Part shown: one piece after another, positions 1 through 10,774 of the stretch
Layout: each line of letters begins with the position of its first letter
Position numbering within the stretch: the stretch's first letter is position 1
Assembly (NCBI RefSeq): GCF_003605735.1
Contig: NZ_QXTJ01000003.1
Coordinates: 258,280 to 322,279, forward strand
Length of the DNA: 64,000 nucleotides
Direction: 5' to 3'
DNA from: Pseudomonas sp. LS-2
GTDB taxonomy: Bacteria; Pseudomonadota; Gammaproteobacteria; Pseudomonadales; Pseudomonadaceae
Notes under the pieces: generated by a model
Database searches by the model: none
Told to the model about the DNA's origin: nothing
The model's input: only the letters and a program-made list of their open reading frames with translations
Position numbers and translations under genes: made by a program

Positions 1-452
<452 letters not shown>

Positions 453-531
453 TCCGTCGAATCGGTTCCTTGCGTCATGTGCAGGTGCATATCGAGCGCC
501 GATGCGGCACAATTCGCCGCATTAGTTTTGA

Positions 532-816
<285 letters not shown>

Positions 817-894
817 CCGAGGCAGATCCTGTCGGCATCCGCGCTTTCGCCGAAGACACTGGCTGTAATGCCCGTTGACCTGAGCGAGATACGC

Positions 895-2637
895 ATGACA
901 TCGAAGCTGGCGCGAATAACCTTTTCATTCGGCGCATTGTTATTACTATGCGCCCTCTCGGCTCAAGCCAGTCCGGATCACCCTGATCAGGCCGCCATTG
1001 CCAGCCCCAATCCCATGGCGACAGCCGCCGGTCGGGAAATTCTCGTCGACGGCGGGAACGCTTTCGACGCCGCCGTTGCCATCAGCGCAACCCTTGCCGT
1101 GGTCGAGCCCTATGGTTCGGGACTGGGCGGGGGCGGCTTCTTTCTCATGCGCCAGGCGGGTGAGCCTGTGCAGTATCGGTTCCTCGATGCACGGGAAAAA
1201 GCACCGCTGAAGTCCAGATCCAGGATGTTTTATCGCAATGGCGTCGCACAGCCCGACCTGTCCCTGAACGGCCCACTCGCCGCGGCCATTCCCGGCTTGC
1301 CTGCGGCGCTGGTCGAACTCGCCGAACGCTACGGGCGTTTGCCACTGAGCATCTCCATGGCGCCCGCCATTCGCATTGCCTACCGAGGTTTCAAGGTTGA
1401 CGAGATATACCGCGAACGCGCCAACTGGCGCCTTTTCGCACTGAGGGCCAACAAGGAAAGCGCGCGGCTGTTTCTGCGCAACAACGACGTACCGGCCTTG
1501 GGCGAAGTGATTACCCAGCCGGAACTGGCTCAGACGCTGGATCGCCTCGCCGACAAAGGCCGCGCCGGGTTCTACAGCGGCTTGACGGCTCAGGCCATGG
1601 TCAGCGGAGTTCGGGTTGCAGGCGGGATCTGGAACTACCATGATTTCGAAGAATATGACGTCATCAGTCGCACCCCGTTGCGCTTCCAATTGGCAGACCA
1701 GCGAGAATTGATCAGCGCCCCCCCACCCTCCGCTGGCGGAATCGCACTCGCGCAAAGCCTGTTCATGCTGCAGCAACTGCCGTGGCGTGACTCTGACAAA
1801 GTGCAACGCGCCCACTATGTTGTGGAGGTCTTGCGTCGGGCTTACCGGGACAGAATGTTATTCGGCGATCCGGACTTCGTGCCCAATCCGATCGCGCAGG
1901 TGCTGTCGCCCGATTACCTGCTGAATTTGTCGACCAGCATCAATCCTCACCGCGCAACACCCAATAACATCCTGCCGCCGGCACCGCGCTGGCGTGAAGG
2001 CGACAACACCAGCCACTTCAGCGTGCTCGACAACGAGGGCAATGCCGTCGCCGGGACACTGTCACTGAATCTGCCGTTCGGCTCGGCATTCACCGTCCCC
2101 GGCACAGGCGTCATCCTCAATGATGAGATGGACGACTTCGCGGTCGATCCTAACGGCAGCAACACATACGGGCTGGTGGGCAGTCAGGCGAATATTATCG
2201 AGCCAGGCAAGCGCCCGCTGTCGAGCATGAGTCCAAGCTTCATCGAAAGCCCCCAGTCCTTCACCGCGTTCGGGACCCCGGGGGGTAGCCGGATTCCCAG
2301 CGTCGTTCTGCTGTCGATGCTGCAATATCTGGACGATAAACCCATTGCCGACTGGGCTTCGGCAGCCCGCTACCATCATCAGTACATTCCCGACGTGATG
2401 GAGTACGAACCCGGCGCCTTTACGACCGAGGAACTGAATGACCTGCAAGAGCGTGGTTATCGCGTTAAAGAAACGAAAAGGGATTTCGGTAACCAGCAAG
2501 TGCTGCTGTGGCGTAAGAACAACGCCAGTGTCGAGGCCGCAAGCGACCCTCGAGGGGTAGGGGTTTCAGCGACGTTCAGGCCCAATGCGCCGCTGAATCT
2601 GGTGCGCAGGTGTGCCGATCAGTCTTGCTTGCCGTAG
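895..2637 (+). CDS. ggt: Gamma-glutamyltransferase precursor
   Basis: A periplasmic Ntn-hydrolase that cleaves the gamma-glutamyl bond of glutathione and transfers or hydrolyses it. The 580-residue precursor starts with a signal peptide (residues 1 to about 25, hydrophobic [14 protein letters not shown]). The nucleophile and self-cleavage site is Thr372 in GDNTSHFSV, equivalent to TTHYSV in E. coli, which would split the chain into large and small subunits. The PLSSMSP substrate-binding motif and GTPGGSR oxyanion loop follow. I choose ATG 895 over the in-frame ATG at 868 because it puts the positively charged start directly before the hydrophobic segment. The 3' end overlaps the convergent gene at 2619 by 19 bp. 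Confidence 0.94.
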   Translation: MTSKLARITFSFGALLLLCALSAQASPDHPDQAAIASPNPMATAAGREILVDGGNAFDAAVAISATLAVVEPYGSGLGGGGFFLMRQAGEPVQYRFLDAREKAPLKSRSRMFYRNGVAQPDLSLNGPLAAAIPGLPAALVELAERYGRLPLSISMAPAIRIAYRGFKVDEIYRERANWRLFALRANKESARLFLRNNDVPALGEVITQPELAQTLDRLADKGRAGFYSGLTAQAMVSGVRVAGGIWNYHDFEEYDVISRTPLRFQLADQRELISAPPPSAGGIALAQSLFMLQQLPWRDSDKVQRAHYVVEVLRRAYRDRMLFGDPDFVPNPIAQVLSPDYLLNLSTSINPHRATPNNILPPAPRWREGDNTSHFSVLDNEGNAVAGTLSLNLPFGSAFTVPGTGVILNDEMDDFAVDPNGSNTYGLVGSQANIIEPGKRPLSSMSPSFIESPQSFTAFGTPGGSRIPSVVLLSMLQYLDDKPIADWASAARYHHQYIPDVMEYEPGAFTTEELNDLQERGYRVKETKRDFGNQQVLLWRKNNASVEAASDPRGVGVSATFRPNAPLNLVRRCADQSCLP

Positions 2638-2957
2638 CCATCGCCCGTGCAGCCAAGGCAGCGCACGAATGCTGCCTTGCCGGGATCCACTACCAACGCC
2701 TTACCCGTACGTCCGATGCCACCTCCGGTCGCGGTAAACGGAAGTGCGATGACGAACAGGCCTGCGCCGATGATAGTCGCTGCAATCAGCAGCGGACGCG
2801 CGATCAGCAGGTCGCCGATCATCGCGTATGCAGGCGGATTCTGAATCTGATAGACCGGATCGCCACTGCCCGAAGCCTCGGTCTGTGCCGTGGCTGGCGT
2901 TATCTGCAAGCCGAGAAACAAAGCCAGGGTGGCAGCGAGAATACGAAACGGGCTCAT
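2619..2957 (-). CDS. Small exported/membrane protein of unknown function
   Basis: A 112-residue protein with an N-terminal signal segment ([20 protein letters not shown], residues about 6-25), a polar stretch, then one strong transmembrane segment ([19 protein letters not shown], about residues 62-80) and a short tail with a C-x2-C pair ([10 protein letters not shown]) near the end. I do not recognise a characterised family; similar short proteins occur across Pseudomonas. The start MSPFRIL is taken because it begins the signal segment; an in-frame ATG lies eight codons upstream. It is convergent with ggt and shares 19 bp with its end, so both stop codons lie inside the other gene. Confidence 0.7.
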   Translation of the reverse strand: MSPFRILAATLALFLGLQITPATAQTEASGSGDPVYQIQNPPAYAMIGDLLIARPLLIAATIIGAGLFVIALPFTATGGGIGRTGKALVVDPGKAAFVRCLGCTGDGYGKQD

Positions 2958-3056
2958 GGCGTGATCCTTCAGGCACAGCAAGAAAAGTGATGTTGCTCAC
3001 TATAAACAGGGATTGAGGTTACGCAAGGAGATGTCTGTTTCATTCGCGACACAGCC

Positions 3057-3117
3057 GCTGTAGCAGCAACGGTGGCGAACGTGTCGCCCTCACCGCCGTC
3101 AAGCCGTGCGGCTGCAG
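3057..3117. repeat. Degenerate REP-like inverted repeat (family B)
   Basis: The gap between the small membrane protein and mutM holds a decayed copy of the TGTAGCAG...CTGCAG type repeat: CTGTAGCAGCAACGG on one side and CCGTGCGGCTGCAG on the other, with GGTGGCG and CACCGCC inside. The arms are imperfect compared with the full copies at 31833 and 56943. Confidence 0.5.
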
Positions 3118-3150
3118 GCCAACGGCGACAGCTAAGTTATTGCTCGCGCG

Positions 3151-3963
3151 CTACTTCTGACACTTGGGGCAATAAACACTCGCCCGCTGCCCCAGCTTGA
3201 CCTCACGCAGCGTCGTGCCGCAGACCTTGCACGGCTGCTCCCCACGACCATAGGCGAACAATTCCTGCTGGAAATAACCCGGCTGACCGTCGCCGCCGAT
3301 GAAATCGCGCAACGTCGTACCACCGCGCTCGATGGCGGCAGCCAGAATGCGTTTGATCTCGATTGCCAGCTTCACATATCGGGCCTTGGAGATGCTTCTG
3401 GCCTCACGGCGCGGATCGATACCCGCCGCAAACAGCGCCTCGGTCGCATAAATATTGCCCACACCCACGACCACCGCGTTGTCCATGATGAACGGTTTGA
3501 CCGCCATCGAACGCCCCCGCGACAGCTCATACAGGCGCAGCCCGTCGAACAGATCGGTCAGCGGTTCAGGCCCAAGACGGATGAGCAGCTCATGGTTGTG
3601 CGGATCGAGGCTCCACAACATCGCGCCGAAACGTCGCGGATCGGTATAGCGCAGCGCAAGTCCGGACTCCAGCTCGATGTCCACATGTTCGTGCTTGAGC
3701 GCCGGCAAGCCCGCCTCCACCAACCGCAGATTGCCAGACATGCCCAGATGACTGATCAAGGTACCCACCTCGGCCTGAATCAGCAGGTATTTGGCGCGCC
3801 GCTCCACCACCACGATCTTCTGCCCGGACAGGCGAATGTCCAGGTCTTCAGGAATCGGCCAACGCAGTCGCCGGTCGCGGACAATGACGCGGCTCACGCG
3901 CTGCCCTTCCAGATGAGGCGCAATGCCCCGACGGGTGGTTTCGACTTCAGGTAATTCAGGCAT
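3151..3963 (-). CDS. mutM: Formamidopyrimidine-DNA glycosylase (Fpg/MutM)
   Basis: A base-excision repair glycosylase/AP lyase that removes 8-oxoguanine and ring-opened purines. The 270-residue protein starts [10 protein letters not shown], so Pro2 is the catalytic nucleophile and Glu3 its partner after Met removal. The conserved lysine is in [20 protein letters not shown] is the helix-two-turn-helix region, and the C-terminal zinc finger has Cys245, Cys248, Cys265 and Cys268. Full length for the family with no anomaly. It precedes the end of the HDOD gene's transcription unit on the same strand (39 bp gap), so the two may be co-transcribed. Confidence 0.97.
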   Translation of the reverse strand: MPELPEVETTRRGIAPHLEGQRVSRVIVRDRRLRWPIPEDLDIRLSGQKIVVVERRAKYLLIQAEVGTLISHLGMSGNLRLVEAGLPALKHEHVDIELESGLALRYTDPRRFGAMLWSLDPHNHELLIRLGPEPLTDLFDGLRLYELSRGRSMAVKPFIMDNAVVVGVGNIYATEALFAAGIDPRREARSISKARYVKLAIEIKRILAAAIERGGTTLRDFIGGDGQPGYFQQELFAYGRGEQPCKVCGTTLREVKLGQRASVYCPKCQK

Positions 3964-4002
3964 GAGGCAGCTCGATGGCGAGTAGAACGCAAGCGCGCTG
4001 GA

Positions 4003-4869
4003 TCAGTGCGCGCTCAATTCTCGAATACTTTCTTTGAGGTTTTCGAAGTCATAGTCGGACAACCCGACATAGTCGAGGATCAGATGACCGATGCTGTTCC
4101 ACTCATGGTCAACGGTCTGATTGCCCAGCACGCGGTGGGACGAGCATATGTGTTCGGCCATTTTCAGCGTCGCCAGCAGGTTTTTCAGCGGGGCGTTGCG
4201 GCCCGACTCATCCTGGAAGATCGCCAGCGCGTTATGGTGGTTGGCAATGGCGTTGCTGACATGTTCGGGCAAGCGCCAGGACTTGGCAGTGAAATAGCCG
4301 ACAACCGCGTGGTTCGTGTTAAGAACGCGGTTTTCAGTATCCACTACCCGGCATTCCGGCCCGGCTTTGGCGTACGCCTCTTCCAGTACGTTCATGTATT
4401 CAGGAAAGCGCTTGAGCATCAGCGGCACGCCGCAGTCGTGGAACAGGCCCAAGGCGTAGGATTCATCGACTGTCTGCGAGCCAAGTCGCTTGGCCAGCGT
4501 CAGACTGGTCATTGCCACGTCTTGGGCGGTGTCCCAGAAGCGATTGAGCACCACGATGGTTTCGTCGCTCATCTCGCCCTTGATCGACTGCGCGTTGATC
4601 AGGTTGATGACCGAACGACTGCCCAGCAGATTCACCGCGCGCTGAATGGAAGCAATCTTGTTCGTCAAACCGTAGTGCGCCGAATTGACGATTTTCAGCA
4701 AGGCGCCGGACAACCCTGGATCCTGCGCGATCAACCGGGCGATCACACCCAGATCAGGGTCGGGCATGTACTGCTCCATCTGCAAATCCACCATGATTTG
4801 CGGCTGGGGCGGAACACTGATGCCTTGCAACGCCTGCTGGATCTGCTCGGAAGTAAGCTCTTGGGACAT
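4003..4869 (-). CDS. HDOD-domain protein
   Basis: A 288-residue protein made of a single HDOD domain (about residues 15-215), a degenerate HD phosphohydrolase fold found in bacterial signalling proteins. Seen features are the family stretch DPGLSGALLKIVNSAHYG and FHDCGVPLM, where an HD pair remains, plus HAVVGYF and SNAIANHHN. No GGDEF, EAL or receiver domain is attached, so it is a stand-alone HDOD protein. Such proteins in Pseudomonas are linked to motility, biofilm or stress signalling, but no activity can be assigned here. It is divergent from rlmI; 168 bp between them must hold both promoters. Confidence 0.9.
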   Translation of the reverse strand: MSQELTSEQIQQALQGISVPPQPQIMVDLQMEQYMPDPDLGVIARLIAQDPGLSGALLKIVNSAHYGLTNKIASIQRAVNLLGSRSVINLINAQSIKGEMSDETIVVLNRFWDTAQDVAMTSLTLAKRLGSQTVDESYALGLFHDCGVPLMLKRFPEYMNVLEEAYAKAGPECRVVDTENRVLNTNHAVVGYFTAKSWRLPEHVSNAIANHHNALAIFQDESGRNAPLKNLLATLKMAEHICSSHRVLGNQTVDHEWNSIGHLILDYVGLSDYDFENLKESIRELSAH

Positions 4870-5037
4870 AAGTACACACTCAAGGTCAGGGGGCGATTCT
4901 AACCTTTACCGCCCATGCTTCGACAACCGTAGAAGCACTCATCGGATCCGACCGACCGCCAGCCGGTTAATTCACCTGAACACGCCCGCAGGCAGGAAGC
5001 CGCGCTATAATCCCGCTCTTTTTTCCGGAGCGACGTC

Positions 5038-6234
5038 ATGTCCCTGCCTAGCTTGCGCCTCAAGCCCAACGCCGACCGACGCCTGCGCGCCGGTCACCTG
5101 TGGATCTACAGCAACGAAATCGACGTTGCCGCCACCCCACTCAACGGCTTCGCTCCAGGCGCTCAAGCGATTCTCGAAGCGGCGGGCGGCAAGCCGCTGG
5201 GCATTGTCGCAATGAGTCCCAACAACCTGATCTGCGCACGTCTGCTGTCCCGCGACGTCAAGCTGCCGCTGGACAAATCCCTGCTGGTGCATCGCCTCAA
5301 CGTCTGCCTGTCGCTGCGTGAACGCCTGTTCGACAAGCCGTTCTACCGCCTCGTCTACGGCGACTCCGATCTGCTGCCCGGCCTGGTCGTCGATCGTTTC
5401 GGCGACATTCTGGTGGTGCAACTGGCCTCCGCGACCATGGAACAGCACAAAGACGACGTGCTGGCGGCATTGATTCAAGTGATCAAGCCAAGCGGCATTC
5501 TGCTCAAGAACGACTCCGCAGCGCGTGATGCCGAAGGTCTGACCCGCTACGTCGAAACCGCATTCGGCCTGGTGCCGGAGTGGGTTGCGCTGGAAGAGAA
5601 CGGCGTGAAGTTCGAAGCGCCGGTGATGGAAGGCCAGAAAACCGGCTGGTTCTACGACCACCGCATGAACCGTGCGCGCCTGGCACCGTACGTCAAGGGC
5701 AAGCGCGTGCTGGACCTGTTCAGCTACATCGGCGGCTGGGGCGTGCAGGCCGGTGCGTTCGGTGCAAGCGAAGTGTTCTGCGTCGATGCCTCGGGCTTTG
5801 CACTGGATGGCGTCGAGCGTAATGCGGGGCTCAACGGCTTTGCCGAAAAAGTCACCTGCATCGAAGGTGATGTATTCGAGGCGCTGAAAGAATTGAAGGC
5901 CGCTGAAGAACGCTTCGACGTGATCGTCGCCGACCCGCCTGCATTCATCAAACGCAAGAAAGACCTGAAAAACGGCGAAGGTGCCTACCGCCGCCTGAAC
6001 GAACAGGCCATGCGTCTGCTCAGCAAGGACGGCATTCTGGTCAGTGCATCCTGCTCGATGCACCTGCCCGAAGACGACCTGCAGAACATCCTGCTCACCA
6101 GCGCCCGGCATCTGGACCGCAACATCCAGCTGCTGGAACGCGGCGGCCAGGGCCCGGATCACCCGGTACACCCGGCGATTCCGGAAACCCGTTACATCAA
6201 GAGCATTACCTGCCGGTTGTTGCCCAATAGCTGA
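5038..6234 (+). CDS. rlmI: 23S rRNA (cytosine-1962-C5)-methyltransferase
   Basis: An S-adenosylmethionine-dependent enzyme that methylates C1962 of 23S rRNA. The 398-residue protein has an N-terminal PUA domain (about residues 1-80, with AGHLWIYSNEID) followed by a Rossmann methyltransferase domain: VLDLFSYIGGWG is the SAM-binding motif, DPPAFIKRKKD the motif IV region, and SASCSMHL carries the catalytic cysteine. Start ATG 5038 has TCCGGAG seven bases upstream. It stands alone, divergent from the HDOD gene and convergent with mgtE. Confidence 0.95.
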   Translation: MSLPSLRLKPNADRRLRAGHLWIYSNEIDVAATPLNGFAPGAQAILEAAGGKPLGIVAMSPNNLICARLLSRDVKLPLDKSLLVHRLNVCLSLRERLFDKPFYRLVYGDSDLLPGLVVDRFGDILVVQLASATMEQHKDDVLAALIQVIKPSGILLKNDSAARDAEGLTRYVETAFGLVPEWVALEENGVKFEAPVMEGQKTGWFYDHRMNRARLAPYVKGKRVLDLFSYIGGWGVQAGAFGASEVFCVDASGFALDGVERNAGLNGFAEKVTCIEGDVFEALKELKAAEERFDVIVADPPAFIKRKKDLKNGEGAYRRLNEQAMRLLSKDGILVSASCSMHLPEDDLQNILLTSARHLDRNIQLLERGGQGPDHPVHPAIPETRYIKSITCRLLPNS

Positions 6235-6260
6235 TTCGGTAGCGCCTGCAATGACGCCAT

Positions 6261-6340
6261 TGCGGGCAAGCTGGCTCTTACAGTTGACCCGATTTCCCTG
6301 TGTGAACTCGGTCAACTGTAGGAGCGCGCTTGCCCGCGAA
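6261..6340. repeat. REP inverted pair (family A)
   Basis: Two arms in inverted orientation between the convergent rlmI and mgtE genes: TGCGGGCAAGCTGGCTCTTACAG on the left and GTAGGAGCGCGCTTGCCCGCG on the right. The left arm has drifted. The position between two gene ends is typical for REPINs. Confidence 0.85.
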
Positions 6341-6358
6341 TATGTTAAACCGGCGTCC

Positions 6359-7084
6359 TCAAAGCTCCAGAATCACCGAAGCAATCCCGAAATACACCAA
6401 CACCCCCGCCGCATCGGCAATCGATGTAATCAGCGGACCGCTGGCGACTGCCGGGTCCATCCGCAGGCGGCTGAACAGGAAGGGCAGGCTCATGCCGATG
6501 AGGCTGCCAATCAGCACGATGATCAGCATGCTGCTGGCAACTACCATGGAAACGTTCCAGCCGCCGCGCATGGCGCCGATGAGAGCGACGGCCACGGCCA
6601 TTGTCACGCCCAGCGCCAGCGCCACCGAGCATTCACGCCACAGCAGGCGCAGCCAGTCTTTCATGACCACCTCGCCGGTCGCCAGCGCCCGGACCATCAA
6701 GGTCGCCGATTGCGCGCCCGCGTTGCCGCCGCTGTCCACCAACAGCGGCAGGAAGAACACCAACACGATATTGGCGGCAATTACATCTTCGAAGGCGGCG
6801 ATGCCTGCGCCGGAAAACAGATTGCCGAACACCAGCAACACCAGCCAGAAAACGCGCTTGCGGTAGAGCAAGCCCGCCGTGGCGCTGCTCAGGTTGCCCA
6901 ACGGCGTGGAAATCGCGGCGCCTTTGTGAAAGTCCTCAGTGGCCTCGCCGACAGCGCCGGTGTCCAACTGCTCCAGGACCTGAATACGCTTTTCAGAAGG
7001 CAGCGCTTGCAGTTGGGCCGCGATGTCGGCTGCGGACAGGTGGTTGAGGGGGCCAACAGGTTGGGTCAGATCAAAAATTGTCAT
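6359..7084 (-). CDS. mgtE: Short MgtE-type magnesium transporter, membrane domain only
   Basis: A divalent-cation channel protein of the inner membrane. The 241-residue product keeps the MgtE membrane domain: about five transmembrane segments from residue 80 on, with the pore motif DSGGNAGAQSATLMVRAL. Canonical MgtE is about 450 residues with an N domain and two CBS domains that sense Mg2+ and gate the channel. Here only about 75 residues precede the membrane part; LSAADIAAQLQALPSEKR resembles the start of the N domain, and no CBS domains are present. I start at ATG 7084 because a good site (CTGGAGAG) lies upstream; the frame remains open to 7279 but that extension has no membrane or MgtE character. 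Regulation may instead occur through the long leader. Confidence 0.88.
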   Translation of the reverse strand: MTIFDLTQPVGPLNHLSAADIAAQLQALPSEKRIQVLEQLDTGAVGEATEDFHKGAAISTPLGNLSSATAGLLYRKRVFWLVLLVFGNLFSGAGIAAFEDVIAANIVLVFFLPLLVDSGGNAGAQSATLMVRALATGEVVMKDWLRLLWRECSVALALGVTMAVAVALIGAMRGGWNVSMVVASSMLIIVLIGSLIGMSLPFLFSRLRMDPAVASGPLITSIADAAGVLVYFGIASVILEL

Positions 7085-7336
7085 GTAACTCTCCAGGCAG
7101 CCGCGCAGGGCTACCCGGAAGCCGACCACGTCAGCCCGCAGGCAAGCCCGCCGCCGCTGCGGTCGGTGCCAGATTGTCTGTTCTCGAGGAACGTAAACCG
7201 GGGTGGTCCATTGGGATGATTTCTCGCTCACCGCACATGCGGCGCGGGGATAGTAATGAGTCCGATCAGGCAAGGACACCCATGCGGGCGATTTTCAGAA
7301 CCGTCCTACATAGCCCTAATAGAGGCGCCTGATCGG
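7085..7336 (-). promoter_or_regulatory. Candidate structured leader of mgtE
   Basis: The 250 bases upstream of mgtE contain a perfect 10-bp inverted repeat, CCGATCAGGC at 7262-7271 and GCCTGATCGG at 7327-7336. Read on the minus strand these could form a closing stem around two inner hairpins: GCCT...AGGGC, and AGGAC...GTCCT enclosing CCC-GCAT-GGG. A further GC-rich hairpin (CCGCATGTGCGG) lies around 7231-7242. This looks like a multibranch RNA rather than a simple terminator, as no U-run follows. The strand is not proven; the same repeat could serve ilvD on the other strand. Confidence 0.4.
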
Positions 7337-7458
7337 TATCGGCATTCCATCCCGCCGCCAGCGGTGTAGAATCGGCGTATTCATCGCCAATCATCCCCGG
7401 CGGGTTTATGAGCTCCGGTCGAGCGCGCAGCGATCCTGTGGCGTCACCGACCTCATCC

Positions 7459-7485
7459 GCAACGGCAGCGACCTGTCGCCGTTGC
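7459..7485 (+). other. Hairpin in ilvD leader
   Basis: GCAACGGC (with a 3-base AGC bulge) then GAC pairs with GTCGCCGTTGC across a CT loop, giving an 11-bp stem about 60 bases before the ilvD start. No U-run follows, so it is not an intrinsic terminator. Its function is unknown; it could be a transcript-stability or leader structure. Confidence 0.35.
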
Positions 7486-7543
7486 AAAGGACCAAGAGAA
7501 GCTCACTCCCTTACTGAACCTGATTAGCCGCCCGGAGTGCTCC

Positions 7544-9391
7544 ATGCCTGATTACCGCTCGAAAACGTCCACCCACGGCCGCAATATGGCCGGCGCACGC
7601 GCCCTTTGGCGCGCCACGGGTATGAAAGACGAAGACTTCAAAAAACCGATCATTGCCATCGCCAACTCGTTCACTCAGTTCGTACCGGGCCACGTCCACC
7701 TCAAGGATCTGGGCCAGCTGGTCGCCCGTGAAATCGAAAGAGCCGGCGGCGTTGCCAAGGAGTTCAACACCATCGCCGTCGATGACGGCATCGCCATGGG
7801 GCACGACGGCATGCTGTACTCGCTGCCGAGCCGCGAGATCATCGCCGACTCCGTGGAGTACATGGTCAACGCCCACTGCGCCGACGCCATCGTCTGCATC
7901 TCCAACTGCGACAAGATCACCCCCGGCATGCTGATGGCCGCACTGCGTCTGAACATTCCGGTGATCTTCGTCTCCGGCGGCCCGATGGAGGCCGGCAAGA
8001 CCAAACTCGCCAGCCACGGCCTGGACCTGGTTGACGCGATGGTCATCGCTGCCGACGCCTCGGCTTCCGACGAGAAAGTCGCGGAATACGAGCGCAGCGC
8101 CTGCCCGACCTGCGGTTCGTGCTCCGGCATGTTCACCGCCAACTCGATGAATTGCCTGACCGAAGCCCTGGGCCTTGCGCTGCCTGGCAACGGTTCGACA
8201 CTGGCGACCCACTCCGACCGTGAGCAGCTGTTCCTGCAGGCTGGCCGCACCATCGTCGAGCTGTGCAAGACGTACTACCGCGACAACGACGATTCGGTTC
8301 TGCCGCGCAACATCGCCAACTTCAAGGCGTTCGAAAACGCCATGACCCTGGACATCGCCATGGGTGGCTCGACCAACACCATCCTGCACTTGCTGGCCGC
8401 CGCTCAGGAAGCAGAAATCCCGTTCGACCTGCGCGACATCGATCGCCTGTCCCGTCGCGTCCCGCAACTGTGCAAGGTCGCGCCGAACATCCAGAAGTAC
8501 CACATGGAAGACGTGCACCGCGCTGGCGGCATCTTCAGCATCCTCGGATCGCTGGCCCGTGGTGGCCTGCTGCACACCGATCTGCCGACCGTGCACGCCA
8601 AGTCGATGGAAGAAGCCATCGCCAAGTGGGACATCACCCAGACGGATGACGAAGCGGTTCATCATTTCTTCAAGGCCGGCCCTGCCGGTATCCCGACGCA
8701 AACCGCGTTCAGCCAGTCGACCCGTTGGGAAACCCTGGACGACGACCGTGAAAACGGCTGCATTCGCAGCGTCGAGCACGCCTATTCCCAAGAAGGCGGG
8801 CTGGCCGTGCTGTACGGCAACATCGCACTCGACGGTTGCGTCGTGAAAACGGCAGGTGTTGACGAATCAATCCACGTGTTCGAAGGCAACGCGAAAATTT
8901 TCGAAAGCCAGGACAGCGCCGTACGCGGCATCCTTGCTGACGAAGTGAAAGCCGGCGACATCGTGATCATCCGTTACGAAGGTCCGAAAGGCGGTCCGGG
9001 CATGCAGGAAATGCTCTACCCAACGTCGTACCTGAAGTCCAAGGGTCTGGGCAAAGCCTGTGCATTGCTGACCGATGGCCGTTTCTCGGGTGGTACTTCG
9101 GGTCTGTCCATCGGCCACGCTTCCCCGGAAGCCGCAGCCGGTGGCGCGATCGGCCTCGTACGCGACGGCGACAAAGTACTGATCGACATCCCGAATCGGG
9201 CGATCAACCTGATGATCGACGATGCGGAAATGGCCGAGCGCCGTGCCGAGCAGGACAAGAAAGGCTGGAAACCTGTCGAGTCGCGTCCTCGCAAAGTCAC
9301 CACTGCTCTCAAGGCTTACGCTCTGCTCGCCACCAGCGCCGACAAAGGTGCGGTGCGTGACAAGGCGATGCTGGACAAGCTGGTGCCGTAA
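7544..9391 (+). CDS. ilvD: Dihydroxy-acid dehydratase
   Basis: This enzyme converts 2,3-dihydroxy-isovalerate and 2,3-dihydroxy-3-methylvalerate to the keto acids of valine and isoleucine synthesis, using an Fe-S cluster and Mg2+. It is 615 residues, the usual length of the long proteobacterial form. [12 protein letters not shown] gives Cys122 and the Mg-binding, carbamylated Lys124, and [12 protein letters not shown] gives Cys187, Cys190 and Cys193, which include the remaining cluster ligand. [14 protein letters not shown] lies in the C-terminal swivelling domain. The ATG at 7544 has CCGGAG upstream. It is a single gene with its own terminator at 9411. Confidence 0.98.
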   Translation: MPDYRSKTSTHGRNMAGARALWRATGMKDEDFKKPIIAIANSFTQFVPGHVHLKDLGQLVAREIERAGGVAKEFNTIAVDDGIAMGHDGMLYSLPSREIIADSVEYMVNAHCADAIVCISNCDKITPGMLMAALRLNIPVIFVSGGPMEAGKTKLASHGLDLVDAMVIAADASASDEKVAEYERSACPTCGSCSGMFTANSMNCLTEALGLALPGNGSTLATHSDREQLFLQAGRTIVELCKTYYRDNDDSVLPRNIANFKAFENAMTLDIAMGGSTNTILHLLAAAQEAEIPFDLRDIDRLSRRVPQLCKVAPNIQKYHMEDVHRAGGIFSILGSLARGGLLHTDLPTVHAKSMEEAIAKWDITQTDDEAVHHFFKAGPAGIPTQTAFSQSTRWETLDDDRENGCIRSVEHAYSQEGGLAVLYGNIALDGCVVKTAGVDESIHVFEGNAKIFESQDSAVRGILADEVKAGDIVIIRYEGPKGGPGMQEMLYPTSYLKSKGLGKACALLTDGRFSGGTSGLSIGHASPEAAAGGAIGLVRDGDKVLIDIPNRAINLMIDDAEMAERRAEQDKKGWKPVESRPRKVTTALKAYALLATSADKGAVRDKAMLDKLVP

Positions 9392-9410
9392 GCGGCGTCG
9401 CAGCAACATT

Positions 9411-9440
9411 AAAAAAACCGGCAGCAATGCCGGTTTTTTA
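9411..9440. terminator. Intrinsic terminator after ilvD
   Basis: AAAAAAACCGGC-AGCAAT-GCCGGTTTTTTA: a short GC stem flanked by an A-run and a T-run, 20 bases after the ilvD stop, so it can work in both directions (also for minus-strand transcription leaving pchP). Confidence 0.92.
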
Positions 9441-9458
9441 TGAGCGCATCACAAGCCC

Positions 9459-9527
9459 TTGTAGCAGTCCGGCTTGCCGGCGTTGACGTTTCAAATACCC
9501 ACCGCCGGCACGCCGTGCTGCTACAGA
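9459..9527. repeat. REP inverted pair (family B)
   Basis: TTGTAGCAGTCCGGCTTGCC and a diverged opposing arm ending GTGCTGCTACAG, between the ilvD terminator and the end of pchP. Confidence 0.85.
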
Positions 9528-9540
9528 AAGCGTCGCCCCG

Positions 9541-10596
9541 TCACTGAATCTCGTCCGGTTTGACGATCACCCAGTTCTTGTCCGCCGTCACCGGCAAACC
9601 TTCCTTGGCCTGGGCCTCGGCGTTGGTTTTCATCATGCCGTTGAGCTGGGTCATGTACTTGTCCTTGCGGTTGATCCACAAGTGAATGCCGCCTTTGTTG
9701 ACATCAACACTGTGGAATAGCATGTAGCCGTCACTGGTTGGGGTGTCACCGCCGACCAGCACCGGTTTTTTCCACTGATCGATGTAGGTCAGGATCGCGG
9801 CCTGTTTGCCTGCCATCCAGGTTGCAGGGGTCCATAGGTATGGGGTCAGTTCAAGGCCGAGGTTGGCCTTCTCGTCATACGCGCCCGCCGTGATCTGCTT
9901 GCGTGCAGTGGTCAACTCGCCGGTGTCGCGGTTTTTCAGTAGCGTGGTCACGCCAATGACGTTCTGCGGTTTGACGTTGTAGCCGTACTTGGGATCGGAC
10001 GCGACCATACGCACCAGTTCCTCGGAGGCCGCAGTCATCACATAGACCTCGATGCCGTTCTCCATGAGCTTGTTGTACAGCTCGGCCTGCCCGGTAAAGA
10101 CCTTCGGCGGCTGGACTTCAATGGTCTTGACCACATCCCCCTCGTAATAGGTACTCGGCACGGGTTTGCCAGACGCCATCAACTCATCGACGTAGCCTTT
10201 GAGCTCTTTTAGGGTGAAACCAGAGAACACCTGCGCGACCCACGGATAGCAAACCATGTCGTCGATTTCGCAGAGGCGATAGTAATAGCTGAACAGGCTT
10301 TCCTTATGGTCAGCGGTATCCTTGAAAGGAATCAGCTTGAGGGAAGGATCGAGCTTGTCGCGGGTGATCAGCCCTTTGTTTTCCATGAACGGTAGCAGCG
10401 ACTCTTCCAGGTCATAGCGGTAGCTGGTGTTGTCCATGTCGAAAACCGCGAAATTACCCTTGTTGGCGTTCGCCGCGATCATGGCGTCGAGCTGCTTGGC
10501 CGCAGGCTCGGGCCAGTGCTTGAGCTCAGTGGAAAATACCTGACCGGCAAGGCCCAGACAGAGCGCAGCGGCCAACAGTTTTGGTGCGAGCTTCAT
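9541..10596 (-). CDS. pchP: Phosphorylcholine phosphatase
   Basis: A periplasmic HAD-family phosphatase that releases choline from phosphorylcholine after phospholipase C acts on host lecithin. The 351-residue precursor has a signal peptide (LLAAALCLGLAGQVFS). Motif I, FDMDNTSYRYD, places the nucleophile Asp at residue 53; cleavage after residue 22 would make this Asp31, matching the numbering known for P. aeruginosa PchP. Residues near VYVMTAASEE (motif II) and LVGGDTPTSDGYM (motif IV) follow. I use the ATG at 10596, preceded by GGGGAGGA, rather than the in-frame ATG at 10647. BetT (choline uptake) lies in the same window, fitting a choline-use role. Resemblance to P. aeruginosa PA5292 is strong. 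Confidence 0.92.
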   Translation of the reverse strand: MKLAPKLLAAALCLGLAGQVFSTELKHWPEPAAKQLDAMIAANANKGNFAVFDMDNTSYRYDLEESLLPFMENKGLITRDKLDPSLKLIPFKDTADHKESLFSYYYRLCEIDDMVCYPWVAQVFSGFTLKELKGYVDELMASGKPVPSTYYEGDVVKTIEVQPPKVFTGQAELYNKLMENGIEVYVMTAASEELVRMVASDPKYGYNVKPQNVIGVTTLLKNRDTGELTTARKQITAGAYDEKANLGLELTPYLWTPATWMAGKQAAILTYIDQWKKPVLVGGDTPTSDGYMLFHSVDVNKGGIHLWINRKDKYMTQLNGMMKTNAEAQAKEGLPVTADKNWVIVKPDEIQ

Positions 10597-10774
10597 AACG
10601 TTGTCCTCCCCTTTTTGGTTCGAGGCTGGACCGTAACAAAAAGCCATTACTGTTTTAATGCGTCAGCGACTGCGCCCGTTCTGATGGCGTCACCTTGAGA
10701 ACCTTTCGCGACATATGACACAAAAACGACAGATGTTGGTTAACGCGGGGGAACGTCGCAGGCTGGAACGACAT

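Noticed and set aside
5005..6315. Open frame of 436 codons on the minus strand opposite rlmI
   Set aside because: Antisense shadow; rlmI motifs on the other strand are complete.
7084..7279. Longer N-terminus for MgtE
   Set aside because: The extra 65 residues are Arg-rich without similarity to the MgtE N domain, and they would cover the structured leader; a good ribosome site precedes ATG 7084.
7085..7336. M-box (ykoK) magnesium riboswitch before mgtE
   Set aside because: The conserved M-box core sequences are not visible, so I list it only as an unclassified candidate leader.
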